This document shows positions 15,224 to 23,257 of a DNA stretch of 64,000 bases, piece after piece. Within the stretch, counting starts at the first letter, position 1. Each line of letters opens with the position of its first letter. Source of the DNA: Clostridia bacterium (GTDB lineage: Bacteria; Bacillota; Clostridia; Lachnospirales; Lachnospiraceae); NCBI GenBank assembly GCA_910575725.1, contig CAJTFE010000004.1, positions 62,001 through 126,000 of the forward strand. The letters are read 5' to 3'. Below the pieces are notes generated by a model, which worked only from the letters and a program-made list of their open reading frames with translations, was not told where the DNA came from and did not search any database. The position numbers were made by a program, and so were the translations under genes.

Positions 15224-16570
15224 TTAAATCCGGTAAAGATAAGAGTCAATCTCCCAGGCCGATACCTGCGTACAGTATTCCTCCCACTCTCTGCGCTTCG
15301 ACTCGCAATAGCTGCGGCTGACCTTCTCACCCAGAACCTTTGTCACCAGCTCATCCGCCTCCATGGCATTCAGGGCTTCCAAAAGATTCCGCGGGAGGGA
15401 CTCGATCCCTCTCTCCTGCCGCTGCTTATCCGTCATCCGGCGGCTGCTCTGATCCACCGGGTCAGGCGGAAGAATCTGCTCCCGGATTCCCTCCAGGCCG
15501 GCGGCCAGACACAGGGCCAGAGCCAGATACGGATTGCAGGAGGGGTCGGGGCTTCGAAGCTCGATCCGCACATTTTCCCCTCTCTGGGCCGGAATGCGGA
15601 TAAGCTGGGCCCGGTTCACGGCCGACCAGGCCACGTAGCCCGGAGCCATGTAGCCCGAGGCCTGCTGTGCCGGGAACAGACGCTTGTAGGAATTCACTAA
15701 AGGATTGGTAATAGCTGTGATTCCCCTGGCATGCTTCAAAATACCGCCGATAAAATAGTACGCCTCCCTGCTCAAGCCATTGGGATCGCCGGAATCCTGG
15801 AAAATATTCCTCCCCTCCCGGGATAAAGACATATTGGTATGCATACCAGAGCCGTTTTCCTCTGTCTTCGGCTTCGGCATAAAGGTGGCGTGAAGACCGA
15901 ACCGCCTTGCAATGGCCTTTACCGCCAGTTTAAAGGTCATAATGTGATCTGCCGTCAGCAATGCCTCATCATAGCGGAAATCGATCTCGTGCTGCGCAGA
16001 AGCCACCTCATGGAAGGAGGATTCCACTTCAAAATCCATTTCCTCCAGGGTCATAACCATGTCGCGCCTTGCATTTTCTCCCAAATCAATGGGCCCCATA
16101 TCGCAATAGCCTGCCCTCTCATGGCTGAAGGTGGTGGGCTCCCCATTGTCATCCATGTGAAACAGGAAAAATTCACATTCCGGCCCCACATCGAACTGGT
16201 ATCCCATGCTCCTGGCCTCTTCCAGAACCTTTTTCAAAATATACCGCGGATCGCTCTCATAGGGCGTGCCGTCGGGCCGCTTGATATCACAGATGAGACG
16301 GGCAACCTTTCCCTGCTGGGGTCTCCAAGGGAAAATCACGAAGGTATTCAGATCGGGACACAAAAACATATCCGTATCACTGTCATCCACAAAACCGTCC
16401 ACACAGGAGCCGTCAAATACGTAGTTGTTATCCAGCACTCGTTCCAGCTGGCTCACTGTGATGGCTGCATTTTTCAGATTCCCGAACAAATCCGTAAATT
16501 GCAGGCGGATAAACTCCACATCCTCCTCTTCCACCAGCCTTAAAATATCTTTTTTTGTAAAATGGCTCAT
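15224..16570 (-). CDS. glnA: Type I glutamine synthetase
   Basis: 448 residues, the length of the short GSI-alpha type of Firmicutes, without the adenylylation loop. It makes glutamine from glutamate, ammonia and ATP in the cytoplasm. Motifs in order: FDGSCVDGF near residue 60, GPECEFFLF (metal-binding Glu), KPKTEENGSGMHTNMSLS (ATP and glutamate site), NRAQLIRIP, and RIELRSPDPSCNPYLA. An ANTAR regulator follows in the same direction. The promoter and leader terminator are described separately. Confidence 0.97.
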   Translation of the reverse strand: MSHFTKKDILRLVEEEDVEFIRLQFTDLFGNLKNAAITVSQLERVLDNNYVFDGSCVDGFVDDSDTDMFLCPDLNTFVIFPWRPQQGKVARLICDIKRPDGTPYESDPRYILKKVLEEARSMGYQFDVGPECEFFLFHMDDNGEPTTFSHERAGYCDMGPIDLGENARRDMVMTLEEMDFEVESSFHEVASAQHEIDFRYDEALLTADHIMTFKLAVKAIARRFGLHATFMPKPKTEENGSGMHTNMSLSREGRNIFQDSGDPNGLSREAYYFIGGILKHARGITAITNPLVNSYKRLFPAQQASGYMAPGYVAWSAVNRAQLIRIPAQRGENVRIELRSPDPSCNPYLALALCLAAGLEGIREQILPPDPVDQSSRRMTDKQRQERGIESLPRNLLEALNAMEADELVTKVLGEKVSRSYCESKRREWEEYCTQVSAWEIDSYLYRI

Positions 16571-16653
16571 GCCTTCTTCTCCTTCTCTTTGTCTTTCAGA
16601 CAGCTTCCCAGGCCATGCCCGTTGTCAATGATGGAAAACTACTTCTATGATGC

Positions 16654-16690
16654 AAAAAAAGGCGTTCTTTTCCCTATATAGAACGCCTTT
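16654..16690 (-). terminator. Intrinsic terminator/attenuator in the glnA leader
   Basis: AAAGGCGTTC (16690-16681), a 13-base loop, then GAACGCC and seven T residues, lying 84 bases before the glnA start and just inside the predicted transcript. The 5' arm can instead form AGAGC-AAAGGC-GTTCT, a five-pair hairpin with a hexaloop of A at position 1 and G at position 4. The two folds exclude each other. Confidence 0.85.
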
Positions 16691-16702
16691 GCTCTGTTTC
16701 AG

Positions 16703-16731
16703 AATATATCAGTTATGGGGGGCTTTGTCAA
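16703..16731 (-). promoter_or_regulatory. Promoter of the glnA operon
   Basis: TTGACA (16726-16731), a 17-base spacer and TATATT (16703-16708), nearly the same as the dapL promoter. It overlaps the last codons of the deleted gene upstream. Confidence 0.85.
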
Positions 16732-17255
16732 TAGAAAGATCGCGTAAGGAACACACTTCGCAGTCCTTTCGGTAAAAGGATATTCCGTAGCAGTCAATAT
16801 TTCGATAGCCCTCCGTCCTCAATTCCTCCGCATATCTCTTTTCATCTATCTGTTTCAGCGCCTTTTTAGCATCCTCCTCCAGATCATCGATGCAATCAGA
16901 AATCTTTATCTCCAGAATAAAGGATCTGCCCCGAAGAGATGGGCTTTTTACCATTATATCGGAGCGTCCGTTTCCGGTTTCCCGATTGGATTTTACCAGA
17001 TAATTTTCACTCTGGCTCAAAATTCCCGTCAGAAAGCCATGGTAGAAGTTTTCCGCACTATCGAAGAAACTGATCGTATCAAATAGCTGTCCATTCAAGA
17101 TATCCCGCATCCGTTCTCCGCGGCCTGGTAAATAAATTCACTTTTCTTTTTAAATCAAGCAATTCTTTAATAAACATCGTTTTATCCACATAATAATAAC
17201 CGGATTTTATTATGTCTTCAAAATTTTCTACCCCTATCGGCAACGGCTTCTTCAT
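16709..17255 (-). pseudogene. Internally deleted AAA-ATPase/DUF1703 (PD-(D/E)XK_9) gene
   Basis: The N-terminal 45 residues (MKKPLPIGVENFEDIIKSGY, YVDKTMFIKEL, LFTRPRR) break just before the Walker A loop. In another frame the C-terminal 130 residues follow, with the nuclease-like core [24 protein letters not shown] and the end [12 protein letters not shown]. Roughly 350-400 central residues are missing compared with the usual length of about 550. Such ATPase genes are common multi-copy accessory genes in gut Firmicutes. Confidence 0.75.
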
Positions 17256-17539
17256 CCTCACACCTCCTGTATAAAGTTGCTGCATTTCTGCTGCCTGCTT
17301 CTGCAATTATGATTTATATACACTCCAAAGCCTGCTCCATATTGATTTTCAAACATAAAAGTGGTAATATGCTTGGGAAACATGTTGAAAGAGACACCGC
17401 ACCCTTCTGCGGAGTAGCAGAAAATTATTATAATGAAAAAAAGAAGCTGAACTTTTTATTCCCTGCCGCATGTCAGCAGCCTTCAACTTCTTTCGTACGA
17501 TAGATTATGTAATATAAGTTATCAAGTCTTTATAAAAAG
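17256..17539. other. Non-coding stretch before tRNA-Pro
   Basis: No supported gene on either strand. Short frames occur but none has both a ribosome site and recognisable sequence. Confidence 0.4.
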
Positions 17540-17613
17540 TCGGAGTAACAGGATTTGAACCTGCGACCTCTCGGCCCCCAGCCGAGCGCGCTACCAAGCT
17601 ACGCCATACTCCG
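17540..17613 (-). tRNA. tRNA-Pro (anticodon GGG)
   Basis: Full cloverleaf on the minus strand. The acceptor stem CGGAGTA/TACTCCG has seven pairs with discriminator A. The D arm contains AGCTTGGTAG, the anticodon stem CTCGG/CCGAG holds loop CTGGGGG (anticodon GGG), and the T arm is GCAGG-TTCAAAT-CCTGT. CCA is not encoded. Confidence 0.95.
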
Positions 17614-17787
17614 TCACGTGCAGGTATTATTGTATGCCATTCTGACACATTTGTCAAGTGCATATTTTATTTTATTGAAACATACAATGAAAATATCGTA
17701 ATTGTTCCGATAACCTGCGGCGAAATGCAGATTTTGACGCAGACTGTCCGAGCAATTAGTAAATGATGTCCGCCAGGAGGTACATCC

Positions 17788-18477
17788 ATGATTCAGCATT
17801 ATCCCTTTGAAGTACTGCCGCTCCCCTATCTCTACGATTCCCTGGAGCCCAATATCAATATGGAAACCATGTTTTTCCACCATTCCAAGCATCTTGCAGC
17901 CTATGTAGACAATCTCAACACCCTTCTCAGGCCCTATCCCCAGTTCCACGAGTGGACTCTGGAGCGGCTGATCCTGGAAAATCAGGAGCTTCCGGAGAAT
18001 ATCCGCCAAAAAGTCTGGAACAATGCCGGCGGCGTCTATAACCACCAGCTCTATTTTGCCGGAATGTCGCCCAACCCTACCCAGCTCTTAGGAAAGCTGA
18101 AGGATGCCCTGCTGCTGGATTTCGGAACCTGGGAGAGCTTCTATGAAACTTTTTTCCAGATGGCAGTAGAGCTCTTTGGCTCCGGAAACCTGTGGCTTGC
18201 GGCTGACGAACGGGGAAAGCTTGTGATTCTTCCCCTTCCCAATCAGGATACCCCTCTGCCAAAAAACCTTTCGCCAGTCCTGAATCTGGACGTGTGGGAG
18301 CACGCCTACTATCTGGAGTATCAGAATCTCCGGGCAGAATACATCCGCAACTGGTTTGGCATCATCAACTGGACCGAGGCCGAACGCCGGTATGAAAAAG
18401 CCCTTTTCAACAATCTCCTGTGCAATGGAAGACAAAAGCAGTCCAAGCCGCTTCCCAAAAGCGAAGATGAAGTATAA
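17788..18477 (+). CDS. Superoxide dismutase (Fe/Mn family)
   Basis: 229 residues, start fixed by AGGAGG. It converts superoxide to peroxide and oxygen. Metal ligands are recognisable: His in FFHHSKHLAAYV, His in GGVYNHQLYF, and Asp plus His in LNLDVWEHAYYLEYQN. The length is slightly above the usual 200 because of a Lys/Glu-rich tail. It is isolated, with a divergent tRNA on one side and a convergent Nudix gene on the other. Confidence 0.92.
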   Translation: MIQHYPFEVLPLPYLYDSLEPNINMETMFFHHSKHLAAYVDNLNTLLRPYPQFHEWTLERLILENQELPENIRQKVWNNAGGVYNHQLYFAGMSPNPTQLLGKLKDALLLDFGTWESFYETFFQMAVELFGSGNLWLAADERGKLVILPLPNQDTPLPKNLSPVLNLDVWEHAYYLEYQNLRAEYIRNWFGIINWTEAERRYEKALFNNLLCNGRQKQSKPLPKSEDEV

Positions 18478-18486
18478 CCTCTGCCC

Positions 18487-19158
18487 TCACTGGCGGATAT
18501 AGATCCCCTGCTCCTCAATCCAGTCCTCAAGCTCCGCCTGGGCATCCTCCGCCCAGGTTTCCGTGAGCGCCTTTTTCTCAAGCGGCCGCCCGGTACGGGC
18601 AAAATAATCCTCTATTTCCCCTGCAAGCCGTTCAAACTCATTGAGAAAAATGCAATGGTTCAGATCGCCTCTTCGAATCCGCTCAAGGCACTCCCGATAA
18701 TCCATCCAGAGTACGCTTTCCACTTCCTCCTTCTGCAGATGCATCTCTTCTTCGGAAAGTCCGCACTCGTACAGATAAATCCGGCTGTATTCGTGATTCC
18801 TGAACACCTTCCCGTAGAATTCCGCCTCATGGTGCCCGATATGGGTAAAAGCGTATATCAGTTCCTTTGCCTCCGCCTGTATGCCAAGCTCCTCCCGAAG
18901 CTCCCTCAAAGCCGATTCCAGAAAATCCGCCCCGGAAGGGATATGTCCCGCCGAGGAAATGTCGTAGCTTCCGGGAAAAGAATCCTTATTCTGACTCCGT
19001 TTCTGCAGAAGCACATCCGCAGAATGCCTGTCACTGCGATACCGTACCAGCCATACGTGGGAAGTCCCGTGAAGATCCCCGTCCCGATGTACCAGACTGC
19101 GTTCCTTTACCTCCCCTGTAAGACTCCCATCCTCCCGGCGCAAATCAATATATTCCAT
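18487..19158 (-). CDS. Nudix hydrolase
   Basis: 223 residues from the ATG at 19158; an ATG four codons earlier is possible but overlaps the ribosome site. The Nudix box is seen around residue 75: GHIPSG, then ALRELREELGI, with REL-x-EEL-G intact and Ala in place of the first Glu of the box. The N-terminal DLRREDGSLTGEV-HGTSHVWL part matches the isopentenyl-isomerase-like/YfcD group. The substrate is unknown (a diphosphate compound is expected). It is convergent with the sod gene, nine bases apart. Confidence 0.85.
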   Translation of the reverse strand: MEYIDLRREDGSLTGEVKERSLVHRDGDLHGTSHVWLVRYRSDRHSADVLLQKRSQNKDSFPGSYDISSAGHIPSGADFLESALRELREELGIQAEAKELIYAFTHIGHHEAEFYGKVFRNHEYSRIYLYECGLSEEEMHLQKEEVESVLWMDYRECLERIRRGDLNHCIFLNEFERLAGEIEDYFARTGRPLEKKALTETWAEDAQAELEDWIEEQGIYIRQ

Positions 19159-19219
19159 ATAACTCTCCATTTCAGTACCGTAAGCTTCGTTTTGGGCACC
19201 TTATCCGGCCCAGCTTCTC

Positions 19220-20296
19220 TCAGAAAACCTTATCTGCGTCCCTGTTCCAGGCCAGCAGAAGATCCACCATGCGTCCATAGCTCTTTGTCCCGGCCTCCTG
19301 TGCATTGGCCTTCAAATACATATCATTCACCTTATCCGAAACCTCCGAGATGGTTCCCCGGTATGTATCCCAATAAGCGTTGTGATCCAAAAGATCCCGT
19401 ACTGCCTGATCGCACAGCTTTTCCCGAACCTTCTGAAGGGCCGCCGGATTCTGGGCGTACAGGGCATTTCCGCTGTAGATATAGGCAAGAATACTGCCGC
19501 TGTACCGGAACCCTGCATCCTTTGAAGCGCGGCAGGCCAGATAAGCTACAAAATTCGCCTCATCCTCTCGCATAAATCCCTTCAGATGGGACAGCTCATG
19601 GCAGATGGTCGAAGGCTTGTCCTGATCCGGCATTCCGTTGTTATAATTAGCCTCCACTGTAAAAGGGCTGTACACTCCCTGCAGAAGCTGACTTGACAGA
19701 TACCAGGTGGAAAATACGGGCTTCGCCTTAGGATAATACCCCTCAAGCTCCGGATACTCCAAGGCCGCTGCCGCCATAGCTTCCCTGGCAAGCTCCACCG
19801 GATCTCCGGTCAGCATGCAGTACCCGTCCTCATCCAGGGCAATCTCCTCTGCCGCCTCATTGATCTCCCCTGCCAAAAACTCGCACAGGGCAATCAGCTC
19901 CTCCTCTGTAGACTCCTGCAGCACAAAGCCGGCCCGCTCTGAAAAAGGAATCCGCTGATAATTAATGCCGCAGTTCAAGGTAAACACCAGAAAAACCACG
20001 ATCAGCGACCGGGCCAGGAGCAGCAAAGCCCGCTTAAGTGACAGCTTCCTAAGCAGCACTCCCACGACGCCCGCCACAATCAAAGCCGCACCCGCATAAA
20101 GCAGAATCTCGATCACCGAGAACGGAACGAGCGAACAAAGCCTCCCAAGAGTTCCTACAAAGACAGGGTAGACATGAACCGCATACCCTTCCGCAAATCC
20201 CGGAACCAGCCGGGCTGCCAGATGTAAAAGCAGGCTGATGCAAAGCAGGCCGCCCCAGAAAACGAACGCCCTGTCTAATGCACCTTTTTGAGACAT
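19220..20296 (-). CDS. DUF3810 membrane metalloprotease-like protein
   Basis: 358 residues. Three hydrophobic helices in the first 115 residues are followed by an extracellular domain with ICHELSHLKGFMREDEANF: an HExxH zinc motif with a downstream Glu, typical of DUF3810. The function of the family is not established. It starts inside the last codons of the small coiled-coil gene (22-base overlap), so the two are coupled. Confidence 0.8.
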   Translation of the reverse strand: MSQKGALDRAFVFWGGLLCISLLLHLAARLVPGFAEGYAVHVYPVFVGTLGRLCSLVPFSVIEILLYAGAALIVAGVVGVLLRKLSLKRALLLLARSLIVVFLVFTLNCGINYQRIPFSERAGFVLQESTEEELIALCEFLAGEINEAAEEIALDEDGYCMLTGDPVELAREAMAAAALEYPELEGYYPKAKPVFSTWYLSSQLLQGVYSPFTVEANYNNGMPDQDKPSTICHELSHLKGFMREDEANFVAYLACRASKDAGFRYSGSILAYIYSGNALYAQNPAALQKVREKLCDQAVRDLLDHNAYWDTYRGTISEVSDKVNDMYLKANAQEAGTKSYGRMVDLLLAWNRDADKVF

Positions 20297-20568
20297 TCGA
20301 TTTCACCTTCATACTGCTCCACCAGGCCTTCCTTTTTCGTAATCCCCTGGCAGATCGGAAGCAGCGCCTCATCCACAATACCTGTCTCCAGATACTGCTC
20401 ATAAACCATCTTCCCCAAGTCTGCGTAATCTCGTTTAATCTCCCGTTCCAGATTATAAATCTGATTTTTCAGCCTGGTCAGCTCCACAATCTCCCCGGTT
20501 TTCCGGCTCACCGTGTCCGCCGCTCCCGAAATCACTCTTCCGATGTCATCCAATACTTCTTTGTTCAT
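20275..20568 (-). CDS. Small coiled-coil protein
   Basis: 97 residues from the ATG at 20568, which overlaps the stop of the acyltransferase gene (ATGA). It is rich in Glu, Lys and Leu heptads (RLKNQIYNLEREIKRDYADL) and has no signal peptide. Similar short proteins occur in Clostridia, often with zinc ribbons; no cysteine pair is present here. Function unknown. Confidence 0.7.
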   Translation of the reverse strand: MNKEVLDDIGRVISGAADTVSRKTGEIVELTRLKNQIYNLEREIKRDYADLGKMVYEQYLETGIVDEALLPICQGITKKEGLVEQYEGEIECLKKVH

Positions 20569-21575
20569 TGCCCTCTTCTCCTTTCTATTCCAGTACTGCA
20601 AACCGTGTTCCCTAAAACCAGCGCCTCCGCCAAAATCCAGGAAATCATCCCCACCGCCAGAGGCATCACCCACTGATATACCATATGCTCATGGATACCC
20701 CTTATATACGCAAGCTTCTCCACAACATCAAATACCATCATCTGCCAGAGATAGATATGCAGAGCCGCCTTTTCCCCTACGTGAGCCAGCAAGCTCCCCT
20801 TTCCAAACTCCGGCCGCCCCAAAGCCAGCAAAAACATTCCGCCTGCCATCAAAATGCTGCCCAGATACAGATCCGCTCCCCCCGACAGCAGCATCTCTCC
20901 CATAGAGAGACAGGCGCCAAAAAGAATACCTCCCAGGCAGACCCCAGATCTCAGCCTAAGCCTTCCCCTCTGCTCCTCCCTGTGCATCCAGTGTCCCCAG
21001 ATAAAAAAGGGAAGGCCCGTCAGCCAGAAATTCCGCACATACAGAAAGGAAATCCCCTTCCCCAGAATAGAAAGCATCTCTCCCAGCAGAAGATTTGCGC
21101 CCAGGCATAGAGGAATCAGAACATACACCCTCTCCTCTATGCCCCTCCTTACGAAAATCCCGTACAGGCAGTAGCAGTAAAGCAAGGCTCCCAAAAACCA
21201 CAGATGCCCCATAAAAGGCGATTCATTCCAAAGCCCCCAGCGAAGCAGAGACTTCGGGGCAAAAAAACCGGCCGCCAACTCCAAAGTCAAGCTGCCCTGT
21301 CCCCAGAGCGCCAGAAGCCTCCATACAAAATAGATTCCGTTCGCCCCAAGAAACAGACCAAAAACCTTCCATATCCGCCGCTTTACCGTATCCGTCCCTT
21401 TTCCATAGGAAAAATATCCGCTGACCATAAAAAACAGCGGCACCCCAAACCGGGCCAGGCCGTTCATCATTCCGCCCACAGGGCTTGGAAAATTGCAGTG
21501 AATAAACACAACGGCAAAAGCTGCAATCCCCTTACACACATTTAAACAATCATTTTTCATTCCGGTATCATCCAC
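20565..21575 (-). CDS. Acyltransferase-3 family membrane protein
   Basis: 336 residues with about ten hydrophobic helices. The family start (NVCKGIAAFAVVFIHCNF, with the conserved His) and RFGVPLFFMVSGYF are clear. These enzymes O-acylate surface sugars or similar acceptors. It starts 14 bases after clpX and overlaps the coiled-coil gene, so clpX, this gene and the two following form a possible operon. Confidence 0.85.
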   Translation of the reverse strand: MDDTGMKNDCLNVCKGIAAFAVVFIHCNFPSPVGGMMNGLARFGVPLFFMVSGYFSYGKGTDTVKRRIWKVFGLFLGANGIYFVWRLLALWGQGSLTLELAAGFFAPKSLLRWGLWNESPFMGHLWFLGALLYCYCLYGIFVRRGIEERVYVLIPLCLGANLLLGEMLSILGKGISFLYVRNFWLTGLPFFIWGHWMHREEQRGRLRLRSGVCLGGILFGACLSMGEMLLSGGADLYLGSILMAGGMFLLALGRPEFGKGSLLAHVGEKAALHIYLWQMMVFDVVEKLAYIRGIHEHMVYQWVMPLAVGMISWILAEALVLGNTVCSTGIERRRGQ

Positions 21576-21589
21576 ACAGCAGCCTTAAG

Positions 21590-23002
21590 CTATCCCTGGC
21601 CTTCCAGTGCAAGCACTCCGCGCATGGTAATCACCGGGCCGCCCGTGTGCTCAATATACTCCCGGGTAATGGTCACCCGGCCGATATTGTCATCCTTGGG
21701 GATCTCATACATAATATCCAGCATAAATTCCTCAATAATCGCCCGGAGAGCCCTGGCTCCTGTATCCTTCTCCATAGCCTTGTCCGCAATAGCCTCCAAA
21801 GCCCCTTCATTGAATTCCAGCTGCACCTCATCCAGGGCCAGAAGCTTCTGATACTGCTTTAAAATGGCATTCTTCGGCTCCTTCAGGATGCGCACCAGCA
21901 TCTCCTTCGTAAGGCTCTGGAGGGTGAATACAATAGGCATTCTCCCCAGAAACTCCGGAATCATGCCAAAATTCCGCAGATCCTCCACTGTAACCTTCGA
22001 AAGCAGATTCGGTTCCTTATCGTACTTATCCTTCAAGTCAGCCTGGAAGCCCATGGAGGACTTCTTGTTCAGCCGCTCCTTGATCACATCCTCCAGATCC
22101 GGGAATGCGCCGCCGCAGATAAAAAGGATATTCCGGGTATTGATGGTGGTCAGAGGCACCATTGCATTCTTGCTGTTGGCTCCCACAGGCACCTCGATTT
22201 CCGCACCCTCTAAGAGCTTTAGCATCCCCTGCTGCACCGACTCTCCGCTCACATCCCGATGATGGGTGTCCTTTTTCTTGGCAATCTTATCAATCTCATC
22301 GATAAAGACAATGCCCCGTTCCGCTTTCTCCACATCGTTGTCCGCTGCGGCCAGAAGCTTGGACAGCACGCTCTCAATGTCATCACCGATGTAGCCCGCC
22401 TCCGTAAGGGAGGTAGCATCCGCAATCGCCAGAGGCACGTCAAGAAGCCTTGCCAGCGTCTTCACCAGGTACGTCTTTCCGCTTCCCGTAGGCCCGATCA
22501 TCAGCATGTTGGACTTTTCTATCTCAATCTCGTCCTGGGTACCTGTAGCCACCCTCTTATAATGATTGTAAACAGCCACAGACATAACCTTCTTGGCATG
22601 CTCCTGCCCGATGACATACTCATCCAGGCTGGCCTTGATCTTGTGAGGGGCCGGAATACTGCGGATATCCAGCTCCTTTGCCGGCTTCTCCTCCTTGGGC
22701 TTCTTCTTTTTCACCTTCTGCCTCTGAGGAATCACATTCTGCAGATCCGCCAGATTGATAAAGCTGAAGCCGGGAATTTTGGAAAAATCCTGGCTGTTGT
22801 TCTGGATGGTATCCATGGTTTTCTGCATACATTCCGAACAGATGCAGATCCCCTTTGCAAGCATGATCAGCTTCCCGGTTTTGCTCTCCGGCCGATGGCA
22901 GAGAAAACAGACCTCCTCGTAATCACTGTCTTTTTCTTCCTTGTCCTCTGAATCTTTTGTATCTTCTACTTCAATCTCTTCCAAGTAATCTTTTTCGTCC
23001 AT
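21590..23002 (-). CDS. clpX: ATP-dependent Clp protease ATP-binding subunit ClpX
   Basis: 470 residues. An N-terminal C4 zinc finger (CFLC near residue 32, CSEC about 25 later), Walker A GPTGSGKTYL, Walker B IVFIDEIDKIA, the GYIGDD pore region and the C-terminal small domain are all present. ClpX unfolds substrates for ClpP. It is longer than the usual 420 because of an acidic N-terminus and a KKKKPKEEKP linker. No clpP or tig is adjacent, so it may be a second copy. The start follows GGAGAGG. Confidence 0.9.
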   Translation of the reverse strand: MDEKDYLEEIEVEDTKDSEDKEEKDSDYEEVCFLCHRPESKTGKLIMLAKGICICSECMQKTMDTIQNNSQDFSKIPGFSFINLADLQNVIPQRQKVKKKKPKEEKPAKELDIRSIPAPHKIKASLDEYVIGQEHAKKVMSVAVYNHYKRVATGTQDEIEIEKSNMLMIGPTGSGKTYLVKTLARLLDVPLAIADATSLTEAGYIGDDIESVLSKLLAAADNDVEKAERGIVFIDEIDKIAKKKDTHHRDVSGESVQQGMLKLLEGAEIEVPVGANSKNAMVPLTTINTRNILFICGGAFPDLEDVIKERLNKKSSMGFQADLKDKYDKEPNLLSKVTVEDLRNFGMIPEFLGRMPIVFTLQSLTKEMLVRILKEPKNAILKQYQKLLALDEVQLEFNEGALEAIADKAMEKDTGARALRAIIEEFMLDIMYEIPKDDNIGRVTITREYIEHTGGPVITMRGVLALEGQG

Positions 23003-23022
23003 TCGTCCTCTCCTTTCCCTAG

Positions 23023-23051
23023 AGTATAACACAGATTTGAAAAAAGACCAA
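23023..23051 (-). promoter_or_regulatory. Promoter of clpX
   Basis: TTGGTC (23046-23051), a 17-base spacer and TATACT (23023-23028), about 20 bases before the start codon. Confidence 0.6.
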
Positions 23052-23079
23052 GCACCGGGAAAAAAATACCTCTTATTAA

Positions 23080-23127
23080 GAGTGGCTGCGCGGCAGCACT
23101 AAAGGGTAAAGCCGCTTCGGCATACCG
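23080..23127 (-). repeat. Element S, partial copy upstream of clpX
   Basis: GCCGAAGCGGC, CTTTACCCTTTAGTGCT and GCCGCGCAGCCAC match the 3' part of element S. This copy lies upstream of the predicted clpX promoter. Confidence 0.65.
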
Positions 23128-23155
23128 ACAGCAGCCGGCTGTCCCCCTTACAACG

Positions 23156-23195
23156 GACAGACTGCGGCAAAATCAGTCTTTTGCCGCAGTCTGTC
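23156..23195 (-). terminator. Long hairpin after htrA
   Basis: Seventeen-base perfect arms (23156-23172 with 23179-23195) around a six-base loop, about 60 bases after the htrA stop. It lacks a strong T tail. Confidence 0.55.
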
Positions 23196-23257
23196 TGTTA
23201 CATCCGCTCTTAATCCCCTCAGCGGACAAGGGAATCTTTTTTCTCTATAACCCAGGC

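Noticed and set aside
16700-16731. A complete two-hairpin ANTAR target upstream of the glnA terminator
   Set aside because: Only one hexaloop hairpin fits after the predicted transcript start; a second would need a start site further upstream, which is not seen.
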